64,000 bases of DNA from Coriaria nepalensis. Taxonomy: Eukaryota; Streptophyta; Magnoliopsida; Cucurbitales; Coriariaceae. The notes beneath the pieces are model-generated. The model saw nothing but the letters and a program-made list of their open reading frames with translations, did no database searches and had not been told where the DNA came from. Made by a program: the position numbers and the translations under genes. Shown in pieces: positions 1 through 10,682 of the stretch (the stretch's first letter is position 1; every line of letters begins with the position of its first letter). The stretch covers positions 51,863,501-51,927,500 of the forward strand of contig CP114481.1 of NCBI GenBank assembly GCA_027186245.1. The letters are read 5' to 3'.

Positions 1-950
1 TCTTTGAAGTTTTTGTAGAATATTATAATTGAGTTCATGCTGGCTTGAATCAATAAACCATGGATATAACTAGTATGATTAATTGTTAATAATGCTAGTA
101 AAATCCAATGCTTATTTAGATTAACACATTATAAGCAATATATCACATTGAAATAAATTGATGGATATAATACATGTTGAATGAATTGTTTATTTAATAC
201 ATGTATGCTAGATGTAGTACATAAATTGTTGTTTTGATATGGAACTCACATCATATTGAAAAACATGTTGATAATGTATGTATGAGGATATCATAATAAG
301 ACAAATATATTACTATCCCTTCTAGATAATATGTGAGAATGTCTTACATAGCGCCTTCCAACCATTACAATGAATTTAAAATTAATAATTCATTTAATCG
401 GTTATGGACACATAGGGGTTAATGTTTAATTAATCTATGAGTTCCCTTGTTATCTGCCTAAGATGGATGTGACCGCAATATTCCAACTATATTCCGCTAT
501 GGATACATAAGGAATATTAGTCTGAGTAGTTGTTATTTCATATGAACATTTTGGGTTTAGCTTAACTAGAAGATATGGTTGGCTACAGACATGTAGGACC
601 ATGTTCTTTTGGAGGCAAGTAAAGGAGTTACATGAAATGTAGTTGTGAATTTGTTTTGTTACCTTACATGTTTATTAAGATTGGCTACGGACACGTGTTA
701 TCTTAATATTCGATGTGGAGGTCCTTTACCCACTAGGAGAAAAGCGTTTTTCCTAATTAACATAAAAAGGTAATATGGATTGTAATAAAATAGTGAGAGT
801 TTAACTAAGATTGATAGACTCTCATAGTTGATATGATTTACAAAGTTACCTATGTTATTATTTGTTATTCTATTATGAAAGCATGGTATGACGAATAGTT
901 CATTGAGCTCAATTCTTGAACATACAAGTTAGTAGAGACTAACTTCAAGA
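1..950 (+). mobile_element. 5' LTR/leader part of a decayed Ty1/copia element (Copia-1), left end outside window
   Basis: This AT-rich stretch without an open frame lies directly upstream of the copia gag-pol remnant and probably holds the 3' part of its 5' LTR plus leader. A degenerate motif of the form GGCTAYGGACACRTARG recurs near 401, 496, 582 and 683, each time as a pyrimidine-rich step followed by GGA/AGA-CACATAGG-like sequence. I could not align the segment with the putative 3' LTR at 4299, so the LTR assignment rests on position only. No primer binding site was found with confidence. It could instead be unrelated repeat DNA next to a truncated element. Confidence 0.4.
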
Positions 951-956
951 ATTGAG
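908..956. repeat. Imperfect hairpin with 13-bp perfect outer arms
   Basis: CTCAATTCTTGAA at 908 is the exact reverse complement of TTCAAGAATTGAG ending at 956. Inside lies a second inverted pair, GTTAGT/ACTAAC around an AGAG loop, and the left arm carries a 7-nt bulge between the two stems. The hairpin sits at the leader/gag transition of Copia-1 and could be a structured leader RNA or a chance palindrome. Confidence 0.7.
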
Positions 957-999
957 AAAGATAGTTAAATAATTATTCTTAGACACGAACACCTTGCAA

Positions 1000-1700
1000 A
1001 TGACTAGAATTAAGGGTCATGATCGCTCTTTTTTAAAGGGTGAATGTCGAATAAAGGCCACTTAGGATAAAGTGTTATTCCAAAATGATTAGCCACAATG
1101 CATTGTGCTTATGTCTATATTAGTAGGCCTCAATGGCAATACGAACATAAATATGCTATTGACATTATCGATTACATATATGAGATTTAGGACAACGATA
1201 ATTAAAATGAGAGGTATAATACCTCAAGTGTGTCATGTGCTAGAATGATTGGATATATGAAAAGGTTATATTGTCTAAAGGTTGGATATGAATCCATACT
1301 AAGTGGTGACTTAGTAAGATCAAAGACAAGTAAGTATGAAAAGATGTTTCCATTGTGGTTTGAATTGGACAATAGAAAATGAAATTATTATACTTAAAGT
1401 CTATTTGGAAGAAGTTTGATGATACTTCACTCCTGTTAATTATTAAGGATAATCACTTTTCTAATGATTACTCTACTTCATTATTGGATATCATGTTTAG
1501 ATCTCATATTATAATTGATATGATGAAACTAAAAGGTAGAAGAAATTTGAAAAGGGATACAGTCAAACTACAAACAAAACAATGCAAGAGTTGTATTGTT
1601 GATCATAGGGGTAGGTTTTATCATTGATCTTCTGCTTTAGACATGGTTCTAAAGGACTTCTTTAGTATGTCTTGAACTTTAATGATAAGACATGCCTTAA
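1000..1700 (+). pseudogene. Copia-1 gag remnant with nucleocapsid-like segment
   Basis: This is the decayed gag part of a Ty1/copia polyprotein, which would form the virus-like particle and bind the element RNA. Around 1240-1310 the frame reads a stretch resembling the gag spacer of plant copia elements (MIGYMKRLYCLKVGYE, like the family pattern of MI-x-YIERL-x-x-LG). Near 1345 a CFHC-type zinc-knuckle start is recognisable in a shifted frame and breaks off after W-T. The only continuous frame is 82 codons (1379-1627), which ends near a former pre-integrase linker. Many stops and frameshifts are present. It is assigned mainly because the well-recognised integrase and RT follow in the right order on the same strand. 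Confidence 0.5.
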
Positions 1701-1739
1701 AATGAGCAAGTTAAGAAACAAAGATTTGATATGGATCAA

Positions 1740-2620
1740 GCTTACCTTGGGCAATATCGATTAGTTTATACCAATAAGATGAGAATAAGTAAGTTACATA
1801 AGGATGGATATCAGGATCCATTCGATTATGAATCAATGTCAACTTGTAAATCTTGTCTAATTAGAAATAATCAAATCTCTATTTAGTAGAACTGGAGAAA
1901 GATCAACTGTGTTGTGGTGGGCTAGTGCATGACGATGTATGTTGGCTAATAGCTACAATTGCTAGAGGTGGTTATTCTAACTTCATTATTTTTCTTAAAT
2001 ATCTCACTAGATTTGGATAGATTTATCTTATGAAGTATATATTTGAATCTTTTGAGACATTCATAGAATGAGGAAACAAATTAGAAAAAATAGTAAGAAA
2101 AAAGTATTATGATCCCTCGATGAGATCAAAGAGATGAATATTTGAGTCACAAGTTTCTTGATTACTGAAAAGAGAAAGGGTTCTCTCTCCGTGACCTCCT
2201 TCTAGAGCACCATAGTTGATTGGTGCTTCCAAATGAAGGAATCAGACTTTGTTAGACATGGTCTAATATGACACACGCAAGGAGATATCTTTGTCATTCT
2301 AGGCCATGCCCTAGAAAGCACCACAAATGTACTAAATATAAATCCCTCTAACATCTGCATCAGCTAGTCTATGATAGAACAAGTTACGGAGATATGGAAA
2401 GTTATAATGACATCATTGCACTAAATTAGATATGGAGATTTAGTTCATGCCATAACAAGTTACGGAAAGTTTAGAGGCAAGAATCTGATAGATGTTATTT
2501 TGCGTGATATCCTTAAGAGATGTTAGGATGTTAGTTTTCTATAATCCCGTCAAGCTTAAAGTATTTGTAGCCGAACATGCTATCTTCTTAGAAAGAGTAT
2601 TACTTTCAAAAAGGATAGTG
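1740..2620 (+). pseudogene. Copia-1 integrase remnant
   Basis: Broken reading frames match the integrase of plant Ty1/copia polyproteins, the enzyme that inserts element cDNA into chromosomes. In order: ISKLHKDGYQDPFDYES then TCKSC (1790-1850, pre-integrase HHCC zinc finger, with the first histidines changed to tyrosine), HDDVC plus ARGGY (about 1926-1970, the first catalytic Asp region of the core), IYLMKY with ESFE-TF (about 2020-2060), a DEYLSHKF stretch (about 2117-2150, the second Asp region), and GHALESTTNVLN (about 2300-2330, the family GYALETA-x-x-LN block). Frames change repeatedly and stops are frequent, so no protein can be made. A decline to noise between 2400 and 2800 probably reflects loss of the integrase-RT linker. 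Confidence 0.8.
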
Positions 2621-2829
2621 GGTGTAGGAAAATACTTGAAGTAGTTCAAGGCCCACAAAATTAATGATCAGACTAAGAATTCTAGTTTGCCAAACACCCA
2701 CTTCTGAGGAACCTTTGAAATAGGAAATGGTGATTTCTTAGTATACACCACTACTCTGTAGATCTAGAAGAGTACCCGGTGAACTTGAACAGTACAGATT
2801 TCGTATAGAAAATCTAGTAATGGTTTAGT

Positions 2830-4290
2830 CATAAATGATTACCCTATGAGATATTCAAAGGCTAGACCTTAGATTCTGACATATGGCTTAGAGCCATAAA
2901 ATCTTAAATGGATTCCATATATACCAACAAAGTGTTGATCTCAGAGGTTACACCGGAAGGAAATGTTATAGTCAGATGCAAATGTGTCTTTAAGAGAAAG
3001 GTCGGGGCCAATAAGAATATCGATATTTTTTAGTCACGATTATTGGTCAAGGGCAATAGGCAATGAGAATGAATCGAGTAAATGATACCTTCTCGCCCAT
3101 GGATATTACCATATCCATCCATATTATGCCTGCCATTGCAGCATATAATGATTGTCTGATCTATTAAATAGATGTGAGAACCACTTCCTAAAATGGAAAT
3201 TAGGAAGAAGAGGTGTATGTGATACAACTCGAAAGTTTCACATAAAATACACAAAAAAGTTTTGGAAGCTGCTTGGATTAATCCAAGGATTGTAGCAAGC
3301 TTCTCAAAGTTGGAAATCTGTTTTGACCAAAATAATCAAATTGTTTGATTTAATATGGATGATCCATGTGTGTGTACACAGATTTACTAGGTGTAAGATT
3401 GCATTCATTTTCAATATAAATTGATAACATACTACTCATTGAGAATGGTGCAAAGTTGTTGCAAACTATCAAGTTGTGGTTATCCAAAAACTTCTCCATA
3501 AATAAAATGGGTAATAGCAACTTTTGGCTTAGGCATAAAGATCTAAAGAGATAGATTCAAAAGCATTTCTAGGCTTAACCCATTCATGTACATAAGCAAC
3601 GTACTAAAGGATAGTATGGAAGATTCCAGGAAATGACTATTTGCCATAATATCATGAAATCTCTCTCTCCAAAGGATATCGCCTAAGACACAAGTGGAGA
3701 GAGATTACATGAATTGAATAACCTATGCTTGCCTATGAGTTGTATCATGTATGCCATGTTATGTATAAGGCGGATGTTGCCTAATGTTTTAAGTGTTATG
3801 AGCATGAGAAAAGGCAATCCAGATGAATAACATTAAAGTGCGGTCACAAACTCTAATTTTTAATGGAAATCGTTTAATGATAGTTGTTTAATCAATTAAT
3901 TTGAAGATTTCCAATCAAGAAATGATCGAGAATACAATTGACAAAAATGAATACATTAATGCTTGTGAAGCAAACTAAGTGTATTGGACAAAAAGTTCCA
4001 CAACTGAACTTAGAATGGTTCCTAGTATCATTAGTCATGTGGTAATGTATTATCATAACAATGGAGTGCAACAAAAGCAAAGGAACTAAGGTCTCATAAG
4101 AAATCAAAAACACATATTACTTTATTATCTCTTTATCTGAAAGATAGTCAGAAGTATTTGAGTAAATAAGAGAGTAGACACAAATTATAATATAAAGAAT
4201 CCACACACTAAAGCACTTTCCCAACGAAAGTTTAATCGCCATCTTGACAAGATGAGAATAAGATTCAGAAGCGAATGAATTTAGTGCAAG
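2830..4290 (+). pseudogene. Copia-1 reverse transcriptase and RNase H remnant
   Basis: This degenerate C-terminal half of a Ty1/copia polyprotein would copy element RNA into DNA and degrade the template. Recognisable blocks in order: IWLRAIKS-x-MDSIYTN (about 2880), CKCVFKRKVGANKNID (about 2980, copia CKWVFKRK), ARLLVKG and NDTFSPMD (3040-3105), IMPAIAAYND (3125), NGN-x-EEEVY (3195), a catalytic block at 3417-3428 reading stop-I-D-N where YVDD is expected, LWLSKNFSINKMG (3475-3515) and SCIMYAMLC (3740). RNase H is marked by out-of-frame traces up to about 4110, including RSH-x-KSK. The active-site change YVDD to stop-IDN plus many stops show long inactivity. A purine-rich GTGGGAGAT-type polypurine tract follows at 4286-4298. 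Confidence 0.85.
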
Positions 4291-4298
4291 TGGGAGAT

Positions 4299-4930
4299 TG
4301 AAAGTATGATGCTCGTCTAGCCACTCGGGTTTGACCTGATAGAGTCTGAATCAATCTTGATTTGTATAAGCTATCAACTAAATAAATACTTTGTATTTAA
4401 ATGAGCATTTATTCTATCATATTAATTGTCATTATGTTGGAAATGACATTGTAGGCATATTGTATGACATACTTGACATACTCAGTGAGATCCATGTAGC
4501 TTGCTTGTCGTTTAAGATAAAAAATTGTTCATAGTCATAGGATTGTCATAATGAGATAATGGCAATCCTAAAAACTTATAACATGTGTTATCCTCTTCAA
4601 GAGAGAAATGATGTTCTTATTATTCCATGGTTGCATATGATTTTGATAATGACTTATGTATGCGAAGAATAAATCAAATTGAATTGAAAACATTGACTAA
4701 CATGTTTTACTAGATTCTTTGAATTATTATTTGAGGAGTCAATTTAAGAATTGATGAATTTTAGATCTTGTTTATATACTTATCAATAAAATTGAATTGG
4801 TATTCAAAAGATAAAATTTAATAAGAACTTATAAAATCTTGAATGAAATATAATATTGATTGAATTTGAGCCGAAACTTCTTCTGACTTCACTATTAATT
4901 ATGTATTTTTCATGAACGAATTAGGTGACA
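4299..4930 (+). mobile_element. Putative 3' LTR of Copia-1, right limit uncertain
   Basis: Sequence begins with TG immediately after the polypurine tract (AAGTGGGAGAT at 4288-4298), the usual position of a copia 3' LTR start. The stretch is AT-rich and noncoding. No clear CA end or target-site duplication was identified, and the next element's LTR starts somewhere after it, so 4930 is only an approximate limit. The match to region 1-900 that would confirm an LTR pair could not be seen by eye. Confidence 0.45.
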
Positions 4931-6008
4931 TGCTATACATGGTTGGAAAGATTGGGATGTCTATTTTCAAACCCAAATGGAAAATCACAATTCAAAGTCA
5001 TGATGAAAATATTATGGCATATTTAGTCAAGCATATACAATATGATAGAATGCTCGAATATGCAGTAATATCATCTTGTGGAACTCTGTGAGGGTGAATT
5101 TGGTGGAGTTAGGAAATGGTACATACCTTTTTAAGAAGCCCATAATTCAACTTTTCAATGAAAAGCACCTCACATCATTCTAAGGTCGGATGCAAAAGTT
5201 ATTCAAGTTTAAGTGACAGGTGTTCAGGAGAACATATTTGAGAATAAAAGTTATGACAAGCATTTAATGTGTCCCAAATGGCTAGATTATGTGCCAAAGG
5301 GCTATTTTTATTTTTAAGCCCTTAAAATGGATTCTTTATGGCTGAGGGAAGGTACCCTATCATCTATACTTGAGAGACAAAGTGCAAGAACACTTTAGTT
5401 ATTATTTTCATCTCTTTCATGAGTGCTTCTCATTTGCGAGCAAAAAAACCTTGTAATATTATTCTTTCACTTGAACTATCACTTTCATATATAACTCTAG
5501 AGAGATTATACTTGTAAGGTTAATGATCAAATCATTGTAAGGGGTTCGGGTATGAGAATCTTAAGCTTGTGAGATTTAAGCGGTTGAGTTGGAGAGAGCT
5601 TAGTAAAACTCTTATAAGGTTACAACCATTTGGAAGCTTGAGTTGTAAAGGTTCGATTTTTGCCCATAAGAAGAATCAGAATAGTGGAAAATCTATAGAG
5701 GAGCTCGGAATGGACATAAGCATGAGTTTGGTTGAACCACTATAAATCTTGTGTTTGTACTTCTATATTCCTTAATCTTCTTATCTAGTGCTTAATTTCA
5801 ATTGTTCTTTTCTAACAATTTTATGGTCACTTTACCTATATAATAAGAATTTTGATTGATTAGAATTAGAACTCTTGAGGTTTTCGGAAATAGTTTTTTA
5901 TTCATTTTTTAACTTTCGTAAAGAAAATGCTAACATTTTAATTAAACCAATTCACTCCTTCCCCCCCACCCCCCCTCCCATTAAGTTCACTTATTCTAGT
6001 GTGCTAAT
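4930..6008 (+). mobile_element. 5' LTR of a SIRE/Maximus-type copia element (left limit uncertain)
   Basis: The right part (about 5360-6008) has the layout of SIRE-family LTR ends: a transcribed R/U5 zone with repeated TTGTAAGG and GTTGTAAAGG phrases, an AGTGGAAAATC phrase near 5680, then a pyrimidine-rich tail with a C-tract at 5961-5979 just before the primer binding site. A gag of SIRE type follows in the same direction. The start at 4930 is an estimate: no terminal repeat partner is present because the element is truncated on its 3' side. Confidence 0.6.
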
Positions 6009-6011
6009 AAT

Positions 6012-6024
6012 TGGTATCGGAGTC
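6012..6024 (+). other. Primer binding site complementary to initiator tRNA-Met
   Basis: TGGTATCGGAGTC closely matches TGGTATCAGAGCC, the standard plant copia primer binding site that pairs with the 3' end of initiator methionine tRNA, with two transitions. It lies directly after the LTR pyrimidine tract and about 50 bp before the gag start codon, as expected. Confidence 0.85.
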
Positions 6025-6071
6025 TGGTCTCTTTTTTTATAGGCTTAACATCCTATAGTGAGATCTTGGAC

Positions 6072-7330
6072 ATGGCACTCAATAATTTCAAAATGATTAA
6101 CGGAAAAAGTTCAACAAAGCTACCCTAATTCTATTGAACCAATCACAACGTTTGGAAGACAAGGATAACATGATATCCAATGCAACATTTTACGATATAG
6201 TGGATGTGTGTAAGGAAACGAATTACGAAATCTAAAGAAGATGGTTGGGACAAATGGTTTGGTGCTGAAAAGAAGAAAGCTGAAACAAATGCTAAGGTGT
6301 TGCACATGATTTTTTGTGCCCACACTCCAAATGTCTTAAGTCAAGTCTCTTCTTGCATGCCAAGGAGGTTCGGGACAAATTAGAAACCACGAACGAACGG
6401 TACCGCTCAAGTGAAGGAAACAAAGATAAATCTTCTTGTTCATGATTATGAGTTATTCAAGATGAAACCGGAAGATAATATTACTCAAATGATCTCTAGA
6501 TTTGAGGAAATCTTGAATAGATTAGCATCCTTGAGGAAGAATTACACAAATGGAGAAAATGTGAGGAAAATCTTCGGGAGCTTGCCAAGCTCTTGGGAAC
6601 CTAAATTAATGGCTATTGAAGAAGTAAAAGATTTGAACTCATTGAAACATCATGAACTCATGTGAACTCTTATAACCCATAAATCAAGAAAATGAGAGGT
6701 GAAGAGGAAGAGTCAAGCAAAAAGAAAGGAAAGTTGATAGCTCTAAAAGCTTCATCAACTAGTGATGAGAGTGATGAAGAAGAACTTTCCCTCTTGACTA
6801 TAAAAGTTCCAATCAATCTTGAAGAAGAAAAAGTTTCACAAGAATTCGAAATTCGATAGGAACTATAACAAAGAAGACACAACTTCATAGAATTTTATCA
6901 AATGTGTTGAATCCAAAAAGGTGGGACATATGCTTGCATCCAAGTAACTCAAGCGGATTGAAAATAAGTTCAAAGCAAGAAAAAATCTTGCATCATGGAG
7001 CAATGAAGATTCAAGTGATGACGAATCCCATGAAATGGAAATGGCTAACATATGCTTCATGGCTAAGGAAGATCATCTTGAGGTACTACACCCATCTAAC
7101 TATTCCTATAATTTTGATGATGATAATTTTGATGAAGATGACTTATTAAATGTTTTTAATGGATTAATGGAATCTTTAGTTCTAGAGAAGAATAAAACAA
7201 ATAAGCTTTTGAAACGAGAAAAGGAACTCATCTTTCAACTTGATGAAACAAAATTTGTTTTGAAAAGTTTAAGTGTTGACAATGAATCCTTAAAGGAGTA
7301 TGATTCTTTGCAAAAGAAAAAATGATTATT
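6072..7330 (+). pseudogene. SIRE-type copia gag remnant
   Basis: This is the gag region of the second copia element, starting at ATG 6072 (MALNNFKMING). Near 6240 the frame reads WFGAEKKKAETNAK and VLHMIFCA, the gag core block. From 6402 to 6665 a long open piece contains QVKETKINLLVHDYELFKMK, then ITQMISRFEEILN and LPSSWEPKLMAIEEVKDLN, which is the conserved SIRE/Maximus gag motif order. A Ser/Glu-rich spacer follows (6690-6800), then EMANICFMAKEDH at 7038 and an acidic, coiled-coil-rich tail (7090-7325: DDDNFDEDD, later KREKELIFQLDE). Several stops (for example after 6665) and frame changes make it nonfunctional. It is clearly better preserved than Copia-1, so the insertion is probably younger. 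Confidence 0.88.
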
Positions 7331-7559
7331 TGACCTTAAGTTTGCAAAATTTTGTCGATGGAAAAAAATAATTTGACAAACTTCTTGGAAGCCAAGGAAG
7401 TGTTTATAATAAAGCCAGTTTAGGGTATGAACCGTCCTTGAAAGTTAAAAGTTTTGAAAAATTTTGTGTCCAAAATACTGATGAAGTCAAACCCTCATTT
7501 AGATGTTTTTGTTGTTGCAAAGTAGGACATATAACTTCTCTTATTTTCTTAAAAATAAT

Positions 7560-9230
7560 ATTATTAAGAAAATCAAACAGGTATGGGTTCCTAAAGGAAC
7601 CTTGAGAACTAGACCAAACCAAGTATGGGTACTAAAGGCATCAATTTGGGTTGTATTATTTATAAGTACAAAGTCGAAACAAATGATACTTGGATTGTGA
7701 ATGCTCTTGGCACATGACCGGTGGCAAAATTCAAGTCTTCTCTCATGAGCTTAAAAAAGGTGGTAAAGTAAATTTTAGAGATAATTCAAATGGAACTATT
7801 TTTGGAAAAGGTTAAGTAGGTTTGAAATATATTAAAATGATGATGTGTTATATGTGGATGGTTTGAAACATAATCTACTTAACATAAGTCAACTATGTGA
7901 TAAAGGTCATAAAGTGTCTTTTGAATCAAATATTTGCATAGTAACTAATAAGAGTTCTAATAATGTAAGGTTCATAGGAAAAAGAAATAGAAATGTGTAT
8001 GTTGTTGATTTGAATGCCTTGGATGGTGATACTTGCTTGGTAGCTATGAATCTTAATTAATAATGGATATGACATAAAAGGTTTGGACATGCTAGCTTAG
8101 ATTTGATTGCTAAATTATCTAAGAAAGAGCATGTTAGAAGACTTCCTAAAATCAAATTTGAAGTTGATCATGTTTGTGATGCTTGCATAAAAGGTAAGCA
8201 AACTAAAATTTCTTTCAAGTCCAAAAATGAAGTAATAACTACTAGACCTCTACAATTTATTCTTATAGATATATTTAGATATACTAGGACATCTAGTCTT
8301 GGTGGTAAAAATTATGGTTTAGTATTTGTTGATGATTTTTCTAGATTCACTTGGATATATTTTCTTGCTCATAAATATTAAGTTTTCAAAATTTTGTAAA
8401 TGTTTTAAAGAAAATTTAATATGAAAAGGGTTTCTCTCTTTCTAGTGTAAGGAGTTTGAAAATGAGAACTTTGAATTGTTTTGTAATGAAAATGGTTTAG
8501 ATCATAATTTTTCTTCCCTAGGAACACGACAACAAAATGATGTTTAGAAAGAAAAAATAGATCTCTCTTACATATGTTTAGGACAATGTTACTTGAAAAT
8601 AACTTACCAAATATTTTTGGGCAAAAGCTATTCATACCGCTTGTTATAATATTCTAAACCGTGTTTCCATAAGGCCCATTTGAAAGAAAACACCATATGA
8701 ATTTTACAAAAAAAAAAAATCTAATATTGCATATTTTCATACGCAAATATTTTATGTTAAATAATTGAAAGTATTCTTTAAGAAAATTTGACTCTAAAAG
8801 TGGTGATGAAATATTTGTAAGATATTCAACACATAGCAAAGCATATAGGATAAAAGGACATTACTTGTTGAAGAATCTATATATGTCATTTTTTATGAAG
8901 CCAACTCATCTTGTGCAAAGAATTTGGATATTGATGAAGATGATATAGATAGAAGAGTTAAAGATTTTACTATCAAGGAGAATAATGATGGGAACAAAAT
9001 TGAGGATGAACAAGATCTTAAAGCGGAATGAACCAATTCTTTCAAGAAAAAGAAAAGATCTTTTTCAAAATGAGATCTTCTTCAAAGAGTAATATAATAG
9101 TTTAATTAAGAAATTAATGTGAGTGTGTTGCTTTTATTTTAAATATTGAACCTAAAAATATCTTGAATGTGAATGATGAATTTTGGGTGATTGCCGAAGA
9201 ACTTGATATCTTTTTAAAAGAAAAAAAGAA
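7560..9230 (+). pseudogene. SIRE-type copia protease and integrase remnant, truncated before RT
   Basis: Pol continues from the gag remnant. VWVPKGT (7580) precedes a damaged protease at 7688-7730: the CS-x-HMTG part is visible but the catalytic DSG is missing. Then come VLYVDGLKHNLLNISQLCDK (7843-7905), HKRFGHASLDLIAKLSKKEH (8071-8130) and CDACIKGKQTK (8177), the HHCC integrase finger. The core follows with LIDIFRYTRTSSLGGKNYGL and VDDFSRFTWIYFLAHK (8261-8378), a frame-shifted FCNENGLDHNFSS block (8480) and traces of NNLP-x-FW and NRV near 8600-8670. The end carries an acidic linker (8930-9030) and IEPKNI with EFWVIAEELD (9150-9210), the start of the RT domain. RT, RNase H and a 3' LTR are absent; the thaumatin promoter begins about 200 bp later. 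Confidence 0.88.
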
Positions 9231-9413
9231 AAGAAAGTTTGACAGTAAAAAATTAAGTGGTCATTTTTTACCTCCTGACTTAGATCATTATTCAATCAAA
9301 GGCCCACATTCAAACTAAAGTCACTTTATTTATTAAAAACAAAATTTAAAACTCCACTCTGCTAAAAGTTGTACTTACCGTCTGCTCCTTACTGGCCAGT
9401 TTGGCCGTTTTTC

Positions 9414-9420
9414 TATAAAA
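9414..9420 (+). promoter_or_regulatory. TATA box of the thaumatin-like gene
   Basis: TATAAAA preceded by a pyrimidine run and about 144 bp upstream of the start codon at 9558. This spacing leaves a leader of roughly 110 nt that is C/T-rich, a common feature of highly expressed plant genes. Only about 180 bp separate it from the truncated SIRE element, so upstream control sequence is probably missing. Confidence 0.7.
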
Positions 9421-9642
9421 CCCTACCACACTGACAAACCCAAGAAGACTAGGAAAGATTAAAAAACAGCCTCATCAGTCATCACTCTACTCTTTCCTTC
9501 TCCTCACCTACTTCACTCTACGGTCTTTCTCACCTCCAACTCTCAAATCTTAAAGCCATGGCAGCACTTGATCTAATCAAGTCCCTTCTCTCCTTCACTC
9601 TCTTCACCCTCTTATTCTCACACATTTCAGGTAATTGTGCTA

Positions 9643-9660
9643 TCTCTCTCTCTCTCTCCC
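9643..9660. repeat. (TC)n microsatellite in thaumatin intron
   Basis: A run of TC dinucleotides follows just after the splice donor at 9631. A second CT run lies at 10699-10713 in the 3' flank. Confidence 0.85.
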
Positions 9661-9799
9661 CCAATCTATTTACTTGTAACATACATTGACTAGATCCAAA
9701 CTCCCTAAATCCTCATCTCCTAAGTATTTGTCATTTACTTGCTCATAGCTAACTACAACTCACATTTTTGAAGCCCTTCAAAATTTGTTTATTCTTTAT

Positions 9800-9823
9800 A
9801 AATAATAATAATAATAATAATAA
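9800..9823. repeat. (AAT)n microsatellite in thaumatin intron
   Basis: About eight AAT units in the middle of the intron; a potentially polymorphic marker and the only clean trinucleotide run in the window. Confidence 0.9.
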
Positions 9824-10682
9824 GGAAAGAAAATGTGGCCATGTTGTTCTAATTTACCAACTGTCTGATTAAAAATTAAATGACTGACATTTGTGAGTCT
9901 AAATTTTAAACTATGTTTAAGATCTTAAACAGATGTTTTATGCTGCAAATTTGATTAATCAATTAATTGATTAATATTTTCTACATATTTTTTACAGCAT
10001 CAATCTCAACCACAATAATCACCTTCTACAACAAATGCACGCACCCAGTCTGGCCAGGCATCCAACCCAGCGCCGGCCAGCCCATACTCGCCAAAGGCGG
10101 CTTCAAGCTCCCACAAAACAAAGCCTACTCTTTCAACCCCCCCACACTCTGGTCCGGCCGCTTCTAGGGCCGGCACGGCTGCGCCTTTGACCCCACCACC
10201 GGCCGTGGCAAGTGTGCCACCGGTGACTGCGGAGGCTCGCTCTTCTGCAACAGCCTCGGCGGCTCACCACCCGCCACATTGGCTGAAATCACCCTAGGAC
10301 ACGACCAAGATTTCTATGACGTCAGCCTCGTAGATGGCTACAACCTTGCCATATCTATAATGCCGTTTAAAGGGTCAGGGAAATGCAGTTATGCGGGCTA
10401 CGTTAGCGACCTGAACTTGATGTGCCGGTCGGGTTGCAAGTACGATCCAGCGATAATAGGCGAGTGGTGGCATGTAAGAGCGCGTGCTTCGCGTTTAACT
10501 CACCGAGGTATTGCTGCACTGGCAGCTTCGGAAGCCTTAAGTCGTGTAAGTCGACGGCATATTCGAGGATTTTCAAGGCAGCTTGTCCTAAAGCTTATTC
10601 ATATGCGTATGATGATCCTACTAGCATTGCAACTTGCACTGGTGGCAACTATTTGGTCACTTTCTGCCCCCACCGCCACTGA

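Larger units (their letters stand above)
9558..10682 (+). pseudogene. Thaumatin-like protein (PR-5 family) pseudogene
   Basis: This was a secreted, disulfide-rich defence protein of the PR-5/thaumatin family. Exon 1 (9558-9630) encodes MAALDLIK followed by a hydrophobic signal peptide; the intron is 9631-9997 (GT...TTTTTACAG); exon 2 runs from 9998 to the stop at 10680-10682. The reconstructed length would be about 252 residues, normal for the family. Hallmarks are CTHPVWPGI, the thaumatin signature [16 protein letters not shown] (about residues 93-108), [28 protein letters not shown] and the terminus NYLVTFCPH. Three lesions are visible: TAG at 10165-10167 where the family has Trp (RF-W-GR), Tyr at 10399-10401 where a conserved Cys is expected (AGYVSDLN), and a 1-nt deletion near 10421-10425 that moves the rest to another frame. 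Fifteen cysteines remain of the usual sixteen. The exons are GC-rich compared with the flanking repeats. Sequencing or assembly error is an alternative for the single lesions, but three together argue for a pseudogene. Confidence 0.93.

Noticed and set aside
3030..4113. Minus-strand open frames over the copia RT region
   Set aside because: They are antisense to recognisable RT/RNase H blocks and show no similarity or coding features.
7404..8839. Minus-strand frames within the SIRE element
   Set aside because: The opposite strand carries well-identified gag, protease and integrase motifs.
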